Of a stretch of DNA of 64,000 bases, positions 55,585 to 63,396 are shown one piece after another. This DNA is from Beijerinckia mobilis (GTDB lineage Bacteria; Pseudomonadota; Alphaproteobacteria; Rhizobiales; Beijerinckiaceae). Below the pieces are notes generated by a model, which saw nothing but the letters and a program-made list of their open reading frames with translations, did not search any database and was not told the origin of the DNA. Made by a program: the position numbers and the translations under genes. Each line of letters begins with the position of its first letter. Within the stretch, counting starts at the first letter, position 1. The DNA lies in NCBI RefSeq assembly GCF_000745425.1, contig NZ_JQJH01000004.1:242126-306125 (forward strand). Direction: 5' to 3'.

Positions 55585-55896
55585 ATGCCTCGCCGTTATA
55601 CGCTTGAAGAGGAACGTCTGTTTGCGCGGCTCTATGAGCTCAACAAGGCCGTGGAGACGCTATGCGACCATAAACACGGCGCCTATTTTGAGACGATCAT
55701 CAAGGTGACGGCGGAATTCGGCATGTCGGTGGAGGCCGCTTTATCCCCCAAGATCGCGGAGACGATGCGCGCCGGCCTGCCGCTTCTCGAGGAAGATGCG
55801 CAAGGCAAACCCGTCCGGCGGCTGAAGTTTTTCGACGGACGCTTCACCCTGGAATGGCCCTATGTGAAACATGCCCTTGGAAAAGGCGGTGTCTGA
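55585..55896 (+). CDS. Small protein of unknown function coupled to mfd (103 aa)
   Basis: Soluble, no signal peptide. It begins MPRRYTLEEERLFARLYELN, mostly helical in appearance over the first 65 residues, with a Leu-rich helix (TMRAGLPLLEEDAQG) and a C-terminal basic/aromatic part (RRLKFFDGRFTLEWPYVKHA). I do not recognise the family. It begins three bases after the mfd stop, with no separate promoter room, and a strong terminator follows, so it is cotranscribed with mfd. A role linked to transcription-coupled repair is possible but unproven. Confidence 0.75.
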   Translation: MPRRYTLEEERLFARLYELNKAVETLCDHKHGAYFETIIKVTAEFGMSVEAALSPKIAETMRAGLPLLEEDAQGKPVRRLKFFDGRFTLEWPYVKHALGKGGV

Positions 55897-55980
55897 ACTG
55901 ATAAGCGTCGGGCATGACCCGTCATTGCGGGACTGCCTCCGGTGCGGTTACGCCAGTTGTGAATACACTAATGAAACAAA

Positions 55981-56015
55981 AAAACGGGCGCCGTGTAAAA
56001 CAGCGCCCGGTTTTT
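55981..56015. terminator. Bidirectional terminator
   Basis: CGGGCGC / GCGCCCG stem with an 11-base loop, AAAA-run on the left and GGTTTTTG on the right. It lies between the converging mfd-linked gene and the secreted protein gene and can serve both. Confidence 0.85.
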
Positions 56016-56053
56016 GTTTCTCCGATTTACAAAGAACTGACCCTCACCGGTGG

Positions 56054-58048
56054 TCATTTCGTGATGACGTAAGCCTGGGTATCCCAGCGGGAGAGAGAAA
56101 CGGGGACCTTGGCTGTCCCATTGCTCACTGTGATCTGAGACGACGCATTGGTGAACAGATTCTGCATCTTATAGGTTCCGTTGGCGATCTGTCCGAGATT
56201 GATCGTGCCGGAAATCGCCGAGGCATTCGTTTGTGTCGAAGGATTGCTCACGACGACGATCAGGCGACCGTTCTGATCATAGAAGCCGAATCCGGTTAGT
56301 CCGTTTGAGAAGGTGAGAGGCTGATTGGGCAGTGAAGCAACGTCAGCGGCAGAAGAGACGATCGGTGCGATCGCAGTGAGCTTCTGACGTTCACTCGAGG
56401 TCATAAAATTATGCCGGTCGATAACGATCCAGGCGCTGGGCGCGGCACCGTTACTAGTCGTGATTTTGGAGATCGCTGCGTCGGAAACGAAATAATTCAC
56501 GCCAACACCGGCATCGAGGATCGTGCCAATATCGCTTTCGGTGACGTAGTCTGAATCGAAGTAGCCGTTCGCTCCGACTTTCGGAGCATAATAGGCCTCG
56601 GTGAGACGCTCTACCGAGACGGAATAATAAACGGCTGCGCCGAATGTTTTTGCCGGATAGATCGTCTTTATCAGAGTGGTCAGCGGATCGAGAGAGGTCA
56701 AAGAACCAGCATCCCAGTAATCGCGCTGAATGACCGGCAGCGTACGCCGTACCAATCCATTCTGGTCAGCGATATGCGACCAGGCGGCGTAGAGCCAGAT
56801 GCGCTTGATAAGTTTTTGCCCGACTTCCTTTTGCGAACTTGAATTCAGCGACGGATAGAATTGAGCGATTGCATTGTAATAATCATTGCTTTCAGCTTCG
56901 ATGACGGCGCCGTTGCGGATTGTAGGCTCTTTCGCCGCCGCGATGGTGAAGCCGGCTTGGTCTTGGACAGGAGGTGCCGAGATCGGTCCGCGCCTATCGC
57001 TCTGGATGATCTTGGCGTCCCAATTGACGATGATGTTTTTCGGTGAAATGTAGCTCTTGATGATGCGATGGTCGACGCCGACACGCCGCCTGTATTCCTG
57101 ATACGAACCGCCCTGGTCGATGATCAGGGCTTCGTGCCCCGTCGCAGCCGCCAGCCGCTTGTTCAAAGCCTGGAAGAATTTTCCGAAACCCACGCTCCAG
57201 AAATCGGTCCAGTGAAGAAAGTTGTATTTGATGATATTCGTCGCCTGTTCCATCGTCGTCGATCCTGGAACAGTATTATTGGGGTAAGTATTAGGATACT
57301 TCGAGTTTTCCCATGTGGCGAAGGCTGCGATGATCCGTGGATTGAAATCTTGGTAGGTGACCGGGGAACCGGGCTGTGAATCGACGAAATCGGATAGGGC
57401 GATGCCATAGGCGCCGCTCTTTGCAGCGGGTAAACCCCATTGATAAGCGAACAGATCCCCGTAGGTGCAGCTTGTCATGTCAGAGGGACAATCTTTCGCG
57501 TCGAGCGGCACTGGGAAGCTGATGTGACCCCACTGGCCTCCCCAGGAGTTCCAGTCTGAACTATCCGGCATTGGTTTGCCATTGGGGGATAAATCCCAAT
57601 ATTGTGGATGATTGGTGATGAAATCACGCCAGGCCGCATATTCCGGCTGGCTCGACTGGGTCGACGCATCTGATGCGATGTAGCTTGGAGCGTTTGTGTA
57701 CGTGCCCGAGGGAAAGCTCGCCGCGTAGGTATCTTCCCAGCGTTGCGCGCTGCTCGAGGGAATGATGTTTTGGCTGGTGAGATCCTGCGCCGCGGATTTC
57801 GCGTTATTCATATTGCTGACATCATAATAGGTCGATTTCGAATTCGACTGATAGTAGAGGACGACCGGCGTCAACCCAGCCGTACTTCCGAAACTGCCCT
57901 GAAAGACATCATTTGAAAATGGCAGTGTCTTGTAGCTTGTAGCACCGACATTGCCATTTTCATCACGACCATCGCAAAATGCTCGGTTGGATGATGTGCC
58001 CACCATTGCGAGCGCAAGCAGAATTGGAAGGGAATGCGATTTCTTCAT
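56054..58048 (-). CDS. Large secreted protein of unknown family, glycosidase-like C-terminus
   Basis: Exported protein of 664 residues. A signal peptide (MKKSHSLPILLALAMVGTSS) is supported by GGGAAG before ATG. The mature part is rich in Asn, Ser, Tyr and Trp, with stretches such as AYQWGLPAAKSGAYGIALSD and ESNDYYNAIAQFYPSLNS. The last 90 residues (RLIVVVSNPSTQTNA ... WDTQAYVITK) look like the beta-sandwich that closes many glycoside hydrolases. Function is therefore guessed as a polysaccharide-acting enzyme, but I see no catalytic motif. Composition is poorer in Ala/Arg than neighbouring genes, hinting at acquisition. Alone on the minus strand. Confidence 0.75.
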   Translation of the reverse strand: MKKSHSLPILLALAMVGTSSNRAFCDGRDENGNVGATSYKTLPFSNDVFQGSFGSTAGLTPVVLYYQSNSKSTYYDVSNMNNAKSAAQDLTSQNIIPSSSAQRWEDTYAASFPSGTYTNAPSYIASDASTQSSQPEYAAWRDFITNHPQYWDLSPNGKPMPDSSDWNSWGGQWGHISFPVPLDAKDCPSDMTSCTYGDLFAYQWGLPAAKSGAYGIALSDFVDSQPGSPVTYQDFNPRIIAAFATWENSKYPNTYPNNTVPGSTTMEQATNIIKYNFLHWTDFWSVGFGKFFQALNKRLAAATGHEALIIDQGGSYQEYRRRVGVDHRIIKSYISPKNIIVNWDAKIIQSDRRGPISAPPVQDQAGFTIAAAKEPTIRNGAVIEAESNDYYNAIAQFYPSLNSSSQKEVGQKLIKRIWLYAAWSHIADQNGLVRRTLPVIQRDYWDAGSLTSLDPLTTLIKTIYPAKTFGAAVYYSVSVERLTEAYYAPKVGANGYFDSDYVTESDIGTILDAGVGVNYFVSDAAISKITTSNGAAPSAWIVIDRHNFMTSSERQKLTAIAPIVSSAADVASLPNQPLTFSNGLTGFGFYDQNGRLIVVVSNPSTQTNASAISGTINLGQIANGTYKMQNLFTNASSQITVSNGTAKVPVSLSRWDTQAYVITK

Positions 58049-59271
58049 AGGACTTCCCACCGTCTTGATACCAGTTCGCATGAAGTTCGGCCTTTGAGGC
58101 GCTTCAAAATTTTCAGTCTTTTGAAAGAGGAAAACTTCGGAAGGGCATCAGCGGCCGCCTTTCGCGGCCGCTGGCATATGGCCACGCTCAAGGCAGGTTT
58201 ATCTTGAGCTCGACTGTGGCGTTATCATGGAAACAATCAATCAATTTTCAGATTAGTGAGGGAGATTTGAGAAAAATTGTCGAAGTCTCTGCCATATTTT
58301 TGAAACATCATTGGTTTGTTCGCCGGATGTTCGAATGATATGGCAGGCGGTCCGCAGTCATCCGCAGTGAGAAGGAGGCTTGGCCTTGGTGGAGCGAAGC
58401 TCCGATGATCGAAATCAAATAACATCCCGCACCTGCATATCCAGCTCGCGACAACAGCGAAGCTTTGTATACATTCCATTCCAGCTCGGAAAATCTTCGA
58501 ACAGGTTAACGAATTCTATCGTTTGATGGGATTGAGTAGGCGTTACCCGAACAGGCTGACTCAACGGTTCGCGAGTTCGTTATATATTAAAAATACATAT
58601 ACAGGATTCGTTTATCCGACGCAACGAAATATGCGGCATGAATGTAAATTCTTAAGGAGCATGATCCATCTGTATTTAGTATTATGTCTTCTGATCAGTT
58701 TGATATGTTTTCAGAAATTTCGACGGAAGCGTGATTGACGCAGATGCCTGAAGCCAGGTGTTTCGGTTCGATCATGTGGGGCATGGTAAAGGTTCGCGAC
58801 AAAACGCATCGGCTAAGCGGGGCAATTCCTGACAGCCTGTAGGCGAATTTGTATTTCGATGCGTTCAGAAAATGTGCTTCTCCTTCGATGAAGGAGAGAC
58901 TCATAAGGTCAATGAACCTCGTTGCGCGGCTATCAGGCTCGTTTTTGCTTGAACGACCGGCCCTTGGTGAGCGATGGTCCAATCTCGATCGTTTTTTCGT
59001 TCTGCGCACCCGTCTGGCTGATGCTCAGGGATAACGGAGCAGATGTTCGGAAGATTGGCCGCATGCCTGGCTGTTGGACGATCCAGGTTGCTGCGGTTTG
59101 CAATGGTATCGACGGTGCAAATCCGTCTGTTTCACTGGTGTTATCGTTGGCGGACCCATCGAGGCCGCGCTTTGATGACCCAATCCCGATCATCATGCGC
59201 GCCGGAATTGGGTCTTACTTTTCTCGCGGTGATAGCGCGGCCCTGCCTACATGCGGAGGCAGGCTGTCTCG
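58049..59271. other. 1.2 kb gap upstream of the secreted protein gene
   Basis: Holds a perfect GC hairpin (58149-58173) near the secreted gene, then an AT-rich part (about 58240-58740). In that part a 25-codon frame (58661-58738, plus strand) encodes a hydrophobic helix with a basic tail, preceded by AAGGAG at very short spacing. Frames over 58922-59524 antisense to the oxoamine synthase are not credible. No other gene seen. Confidence 0.55.
58149..58173. repeat. Perfect GC hairpin
   Basis: CAGCGGCCGC / GCGGCCGCTG (10 bp) around CTTTC, about 100 bases upstream of the secreted protein's ATG. No T-run; may be a leader structure or an upstream terminator. Confidence 0.55.
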
Positions 59272-60624
59272 TCAGGAGCGTTTCGCTCGGCTGACGATGG
59301 ACCGTCCGTCGCCTATCGCCTTACGTTCCTCGGCGATGATATCGATCGTCTCGCGGATTTGTTCTTCATTGTGGTCTGCAGTGATGAAGAAGCGCAGGCG
59401 CGACGATTTTTCCGGCACGGCTGGTGGAATGATCGGTTGGACGTTGATGCCGCGGTCAAAGAGCTTTTGTCCCAGGGCGACGGCAACGAGCGAATCTTGC
59501 AGGATGATCGGGACGACGGCGTAGCCGAGGCTGAGACCCGTATCGAGGCCGGCGGCCTTGGCCAGATCACGGAAAAGCGTTCCGTTGCGGTGCAGCCTTT
59601 CCACGCGTTCCGGTTCCCGGAGCATGATTTCAAGCGCCTTGAGAGAGGCGGCGGCGATGGCCGGTGGCATGCCAACGCTGTAGACGAAGCCGCCGGCGGT
59701 GCATTTCAGGGTCTCGACCAGCGGAGAACAGCCGGCAATATAACCACCGCAACCGGACAGGGTTTTCGAGAGCGTTCCCATCCATATGTCGACGTCGCGC
59801 GGGTCGACGCCGGCAAATTCATGAAGACCATGCCCATTCTTGCCGAGCACGCCCAGCCCATGGGCCTCGTCGACCATCAGCCAGGCGGCGTGGCGCTGTT
59901 TGACAGCGATGAAGGCGGCAAGGTCCGGCATGTCGCCGTCCATGCTGTAAAGGCCCTCGATTACGATGAGCACGCGTTTGTAACGCGGCCGTAGGCTCGT
60001 CAGCATTGCGTCGAGCGCTTCCGCATCATTATGCGGAAAGGCGCGCCGTTCTGCGCCCGAATAAATCGCGCCTGTCACGATGCTATTATGCGCGAGGCTG
60101 TCATAGAGCACCAGGTCCTTCGCGCCCATGATCGTGCTGATCGTCGAGATATTGGTCGCGTGGCCGCTGACGAAGACGGCGCAGGCATCCTGCCCGTAAA
60201 GTTCGGCGAGTTTGTTTTCCAGGGCGCGGTGGATTGGCCGCTCACCGGCGACGACCCGGCTCGCCGAAGCGGAAATACCATAGAGGTCGATGGCCTCCTT
60301 TGCCGCCTCGGCGACCTCTTTATGTCCGTTCAAGCCGAGATAATCATAGGACGAGAAATTGGAGAGCGTGCGGTCCTCGATCTGCGTCGTCGCGCCGGCG
60401 CGCCGCTCATGCACGCGAAAGAAAGGGTTTTCGAGATCGACGAGATCCGCCATCGACCGCTGCATCTTCAGTTCAGTGAAGGCAGGCAGCGTCGAGAAAT
60501 CCGTCAGCGCGGCGAAGGGTGAGGCGAGATCAGGTGTGGGATCGTTGACTTGCAGACGACCGACAATGTTCTGAAGCGCTTTGCGTGCGTTTAGAGAAAG
60601 GCCGGCTTGACGAGATCGGTTCAT
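59272..60624 (-). CDS. Alpha-oxoamine synthase (BioF/serine palmitoyltransferase-like)
   Basis: PLP-dependent enzyme of 450 residues that condenses an amino acid with an acyl thioester, releasing CO2. Core motifs: NFSSYDYLGLNGH, ASRVVAGERPIHRALE, FVSGHATNIS, VDEAHGLGVLG with the PLP-pairing Asp, and GTLSKTLSGCGGYIAG with the Schiff-base Lys. About 85 residues precede the core, longer than in BioF. No other biotin gene is adjacent; a CDP-alcohol phosphatidyltransferase and a polysaccharide exporter are close by, so a sphingoid-base or other lipid role is as likely as biotin (inference). AAAGG precedes ATG. Confidence 0.9.
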   Translation of the reverse strand: MNRSRQAGLSLNARKALQNIVGRLQVNDPTPDLASPFAALTDFSTLPAFTELKMQRSMADLVDLENPFFRVHERRAGATTQIEDRTLSNFSSYDYLGLNGHKEVAEAAKEAIDLYGISASASRVVAGERPIHRALENKLAELYGQDACAVFVSGHATNISTISTIMGAKDLVLYDSLAHNSIVTGAIYSGAERRAFPHNDAEALDAMLTSLRPRYKRVLIVIEGLYSMDGDMPDLAAFIAVKQRHAAWLMVDEAHGLGVLGKNGHGLHEFAGVDPRDVDIWMGTLSKTLSGCGGYIAGCSPLVETLKCTAGGFVYSVGMPPAIAAASLKALEIMLREPERVERLHRNGTLFRDLAKAAGLDTGLSLGYAVVPIILQDSLVAVALGQKLFDRGINVQPIIPPAVPEKSSRLRFFITADHNEEQIRETIDIIAEERKAIGDGRSIVSRAKRS

Positions 60625-60984
60625 GGATCGCCTTTAATTTATTCGCGAAGCTTATTTTGATTGATACCAAAATCTCGATGAGCGTGTGAGGCATTGAGAT
60701 TTGGCCCCCGCGACAGCGGGGCTGCGGCCTTCCGCCGGACCTCGCTGATCCCGTCAGGTTGGGGTCAGCGCGACCTGATATGAAGCGGTCATTAGCCATT
60801 TCCAAAATTATCCAATCGCTCTCCGCAGGGAGGTCAAGAGCGATGGAAAGAATTTGCGCGTTTTATCCGGACACGGGGGGCTTGGAAAGCATCAAGTATT
60901 AAGCATGTAGCGCGAGAGCCACAGGGTCTGGAACATTTTGCGCGCATTCGAACAAACTTTCTCGCTAAAGTGCGAGAAAGTGCT
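60625..60984. other. Divergent gap between oxoamine synthase and export gene
   Basis: About 360 bases with promoters expected in both directions. It contains the short GC hairpin at 60708-60723. No supported gene; a 91-codon minus-strand frame (60530-60805) runs into the coding region and has no family-like sequence. Confidence 0.5.
60708..60723. repeat. Short GC hairpin CCCCGC-N4-GCGGGG
   Basis: Perfect 6-bp stem with GACA loop, about 85 bases upstream of the oxoamine synthase ATG. Same stem as at 35515-35530 and 40173-40188. Confidence 0.5.
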
Positions 60985-62202
60985 ATGTGCTCAGGCACAG
61001 TTTCGAATTGGTTGGACGGTTTGACCAGAAGCTTTCATATCCCCCTGAATTTCCTGGTTTTGACGCTTCTCGCCGGCTGTAATTACATGCCGGAAGCGGG
61101 GCCGACCGGGGAGGAAGTGATTCAGCGGCAGGTGGGGGCGGGGCCTGATTCCACCCTCCTGCAGCGTTATGAAACGGTCGAGGTCTCGTCGGCGGTCATC
61201 GAGATTTTGCGGCATCGCGTGCCAGATAGTTTCGTTGGGCGATTTGGTGACTATCGTCCTTCCTCCGAGCCGTTGATCGGTGTCGGCGATACGCTGACCG
61301 TCTCCATCTATGAGGCGGGTGCTGGCGGTCTTTTCTCGCCGCCGCTTTCCACCGACCATTTCACCGGCTCCAAGAACGCTACCATACCCGAACAGGTGGT
61401 TGGCCGTGACGGTGCTATCAGCGTTCCCTACGCCGGCCGGATCAAGGTCGAGGGACAGACGCCACGCGATGTCCAGACACGGATTGAAAAGGCTCTGACC
61501 GGCAAGGCGATCGAGCCGCAGGCTCTGGTGACCGTAAGCCGATCCGTCAGCAATAGCGTTACGGTCACAGGAGAAGTGGTTGCCGGTGCGCGCGTGCCGC
61601 TCACCGTGAAAGGTGACCGGCTGCTCGACGTCATTGCGACTGCGGGCGGCGTTCGCGGGCCCGTCCATGACACCTTCGTGCAATTGTCTCGCGGCCGCGC
61701 CACGGTATCGCTGCCACTTTCCAAGGTCGTCGCCGATCCGCGTGAGAATATTTACATGCGGCCCGGCGATATCGTGACGCTCGTCGCTAATCCGCAGGTC
61801 ATTCTTGCTTATGGTGCGACCGGCCGAAATGCGGAAATTCCTTTCGATACGACCGGGATCAGTCTGGCGCGCGCCTTGGCCAAGATGGGCGGTCTTCTCG
61901 ATAACCGTTCCGACGCCTCGGGTGTTTTCATCTTCCGCTATGAGCCTGAATATATCGCGCGGCGGTTGCGGCCGGACAGCACTTTGATCCAGCCGGGACG
62001 GATGATGCCGATGGTTTATCGGCTCGACATGTCGGACCCGAATGCCTTTCTGCTGTCGCAGAATTTCCCGATGTTCAACAATGATCTCGTCTATGTCTCG
62101 AATTCGCCGTCGACCGAGCTTCAGAAAGTGCTTGGTCTAGCAGCGACGATCATCTCGCCGACGGCATCTACGGCCGGTTCGGTAGCCTATGCGGTCAAAT
62201 AG
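60985..62202 (+). CDS. Wza-like polysaccharide export lipoprotein
   Basis: Outer-membrane polysaccharide export protein of the OPX family, 405 residues. A signal with lipobox LTLLAGC gives the lipidated Cys. The Poly_export domain (about 85-190) starts LIGVGDTLTVSIYEAGAGGL and includes RDGAISVPYAGRIKVEGQTP. SLBB-type repeats follow (VTVTGEVVAGARVPLTVKGD; ILAYGATGRNAEIPFDTTGI). ATG 60985 is used with AGAAAG upstream; a GTG five codons earlier is possible. No Wzc, Wzx or Wzy gene is in the window, so the partner genes and the polymer are unknown. Located near the CDP-alcohol phosphatidyltransferase. Confidence 0.92.
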   Translation: MCSGTVSNWLDGLTRSFHIPLNFLVLTLLAGCNYMPEAGPTGEEVIQRQVGAGPDSTLLQRYETVEVSSAVIEILRHRVPDSFVGRFGDYRPSSEPLIGVGDTLTVSIYEAGAGGLFSPPLSTDHFTGSKNATIPEQVVGRDGAISVPYAGRIKVEGQTPRDVQTRIEKALTGKAIEPQALVTVSRSVSNSVTVTGEVVAGARVPLTVKGDRLLDVIATAGGVRGPVHDTFVQLSRGRATVSLPLSKVVADPRENIYMRPGDIVTLVANPQVILAYGATGRNAEIPFDTTGISLARALAKMGGLLDNRSDASGVFIFRYEPEYIARRLRPDSTLIQPGRMMPMVYRLDMSDPNAFLLSQNFPMFNNDLVYVSNSPSTELQKVLGLAATIISPTASTAGSVAYAVK

Positions 62203-62545
62203 TGACGTCGGCAACGGATTTCCCGGCAACTTTGTAAAATATCGTCAGGAAGTTTGAAGTGCGGCGTCAAGAAAACAAGGCTGAAAGTCGTTTAAAGCGT
62301 AATTTTTGCTTAGGTTTGATTGTAGCTGATTTATTAAACTTTTCGTCCTTTTGATTAGGAGAGGGACGATCTGGGAAAATGTCCGTGAAAGCGCGGGCCG
62401 CAGGAATGTCGGCTCGTGATCCTGTCTGAAATTTTCGTCTTGAAGGTTTTGCGAAAATCTCAGTCCATTCCATGACTCCGCATCGGGGGCTTGGTATTCG
62501 AGGAGAGACGTTCTTCCCATTATCCAGACAGGAAGGGAGTACGGA
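62203..62545. other. Gap between export gene and phosphatidyltransferase: nothing clear
   Basis: About 340 bases without a credible gene; two overlapping minus-strand frames of 112-118 codons have no ribosome binding site or recognisable product. A good GGAAGGGAG for the next gene lies at its end. Confidence 0.5.
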
Positions 62546-63244
62546 ATGGCGGAAACGCTTACTGGCAATGCCGAAATCAGGGTAAAATCGACCGTTCGCA
62601 TTCAAACCAATGTCATGGCCCAGGCCGAACGGCGTCTACTCAACTGGCTTTGCCCGCGTTTGCCATCCTGGGTGACGCCCGATCATCTGACGCTTTTTGG
62701 CGTTCTGGGAGCGGTTTTCGTTTTTCTCGGCTATATTGGCAGTTACGCGACGCCGGTTCTTCTGTGGCTTGCCATTCTTGGTTATGGCGTTCACTGGTTC
62801 GGCGATTCTCTTGATGGCAGCCTCGCACGTTTTCGCAAGATCGAACGTCCGCGTTATGGCTATTTTCTCGATCATTCCGTGGATGCCGTCTGCAATCTCA
62901 TCATCATGATGAGCCTCGGCGCGACGCATTACGTCCGCATGGATAGCGCGCTTTTCGCTCTGACGGGCTATTACATGCTCTGCATGTATGTTTTTTTGAA
63001 CAATCAGGTTTCTGGCACCTTCAGATTGACCTTTCTCGCGCTTGGTCCCACAGAATTGCGCATCGTCCTCATTGGTCTCACATTGGCAATGTATTCGGTA
63101 GGGACGGCCGGTGTGACGATAGGCGGCGCTTTCTTTTCCTATTATGATTTCGTGCTGATCGGCGGCGGCATTATTTTCGTTGCTTTGTTTCTGGCGAGCA
63201 TTCTGCCGCGTATCAGCGAATTGCGGCGGCAGGAAGCGAATTAA
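62546..63244 (+). CDS. CDP-alcohol phosphatidyltransferase
   Basis: Integral membrane enzyme of 232 residues that transfers a phosphatidyl (or related) group from CDP-alcohol to an alcohol. The family motif D-x2-D-G-x2-A-R-x9-G-x3-D-x3-D is complete (from GDSLDGSLARF to FLDHSVD). About six hydrophobic helices follow the motif region. It begins with a soluble N-terminus of about 50 residues, with WLCPRLPSWVTPDHLTLFG preceding the first helix. AAGGGAG lies six bases before ATG. The alcohol substrate cannot be read from sequence. A palindromic repeat and an IS element follow. Confidence 0.92.
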   Translation: MAETLTGNAEIRVKSTVRIQTNVMAQAERRLLNWLCPRLPSWVTPDHLTLFGVLGAVFVFLGYIGSYATPVLLWLAILGYGVHWFGDSLDGSLARFRKIERPRYGYFLDHSVDAVCNLIIMMSLGATHYVRMDSALFALTGYYMLCMYVFLNNQVSGTFRLTFLALGPTELRIVLIGLTLAMYSVGTAGVTIGGAFFSYYDFVLIGGGIIFVALFLASILPRISELRRQEAN

Positions 63245-63295
63245 CAAGCGGTTTATGCGCTCCAGAGCCAAATCTGGACCGAAAATTGAGATCAA

Positions 63296-63336
63296 AAACC
63301 AAAGGGCGATGAGTGTGACTCATCGCCCTTTGGTTT
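63296..63336. repeat. Long palindromic repeat, copy 2 (perfect)
   Basis: Arms AAACCAAAGGGCGATGAGT and ACTCATCGCCCTTTGGTTT (19 bp each, perfect) with a GTG loop, 51 bases after the phosphatidyltransferase stop. It is the perfect version of 4732-4768 and may act as a terminator here; it contains a GANTC site. Confidence 0.85.
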
Positions 63337-63396
63337 CCGCAACTGAAGGTAGCGGTTCCAGCTAACCCCATCAGACTGGAATCAACGAGACATAGT

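Noticed and set aside
59251..59994. Plus-strand frame of 247 codons opposite the oxoamine synthase
   Set aside because: Antisense shadow of a conserved enzyme gene.
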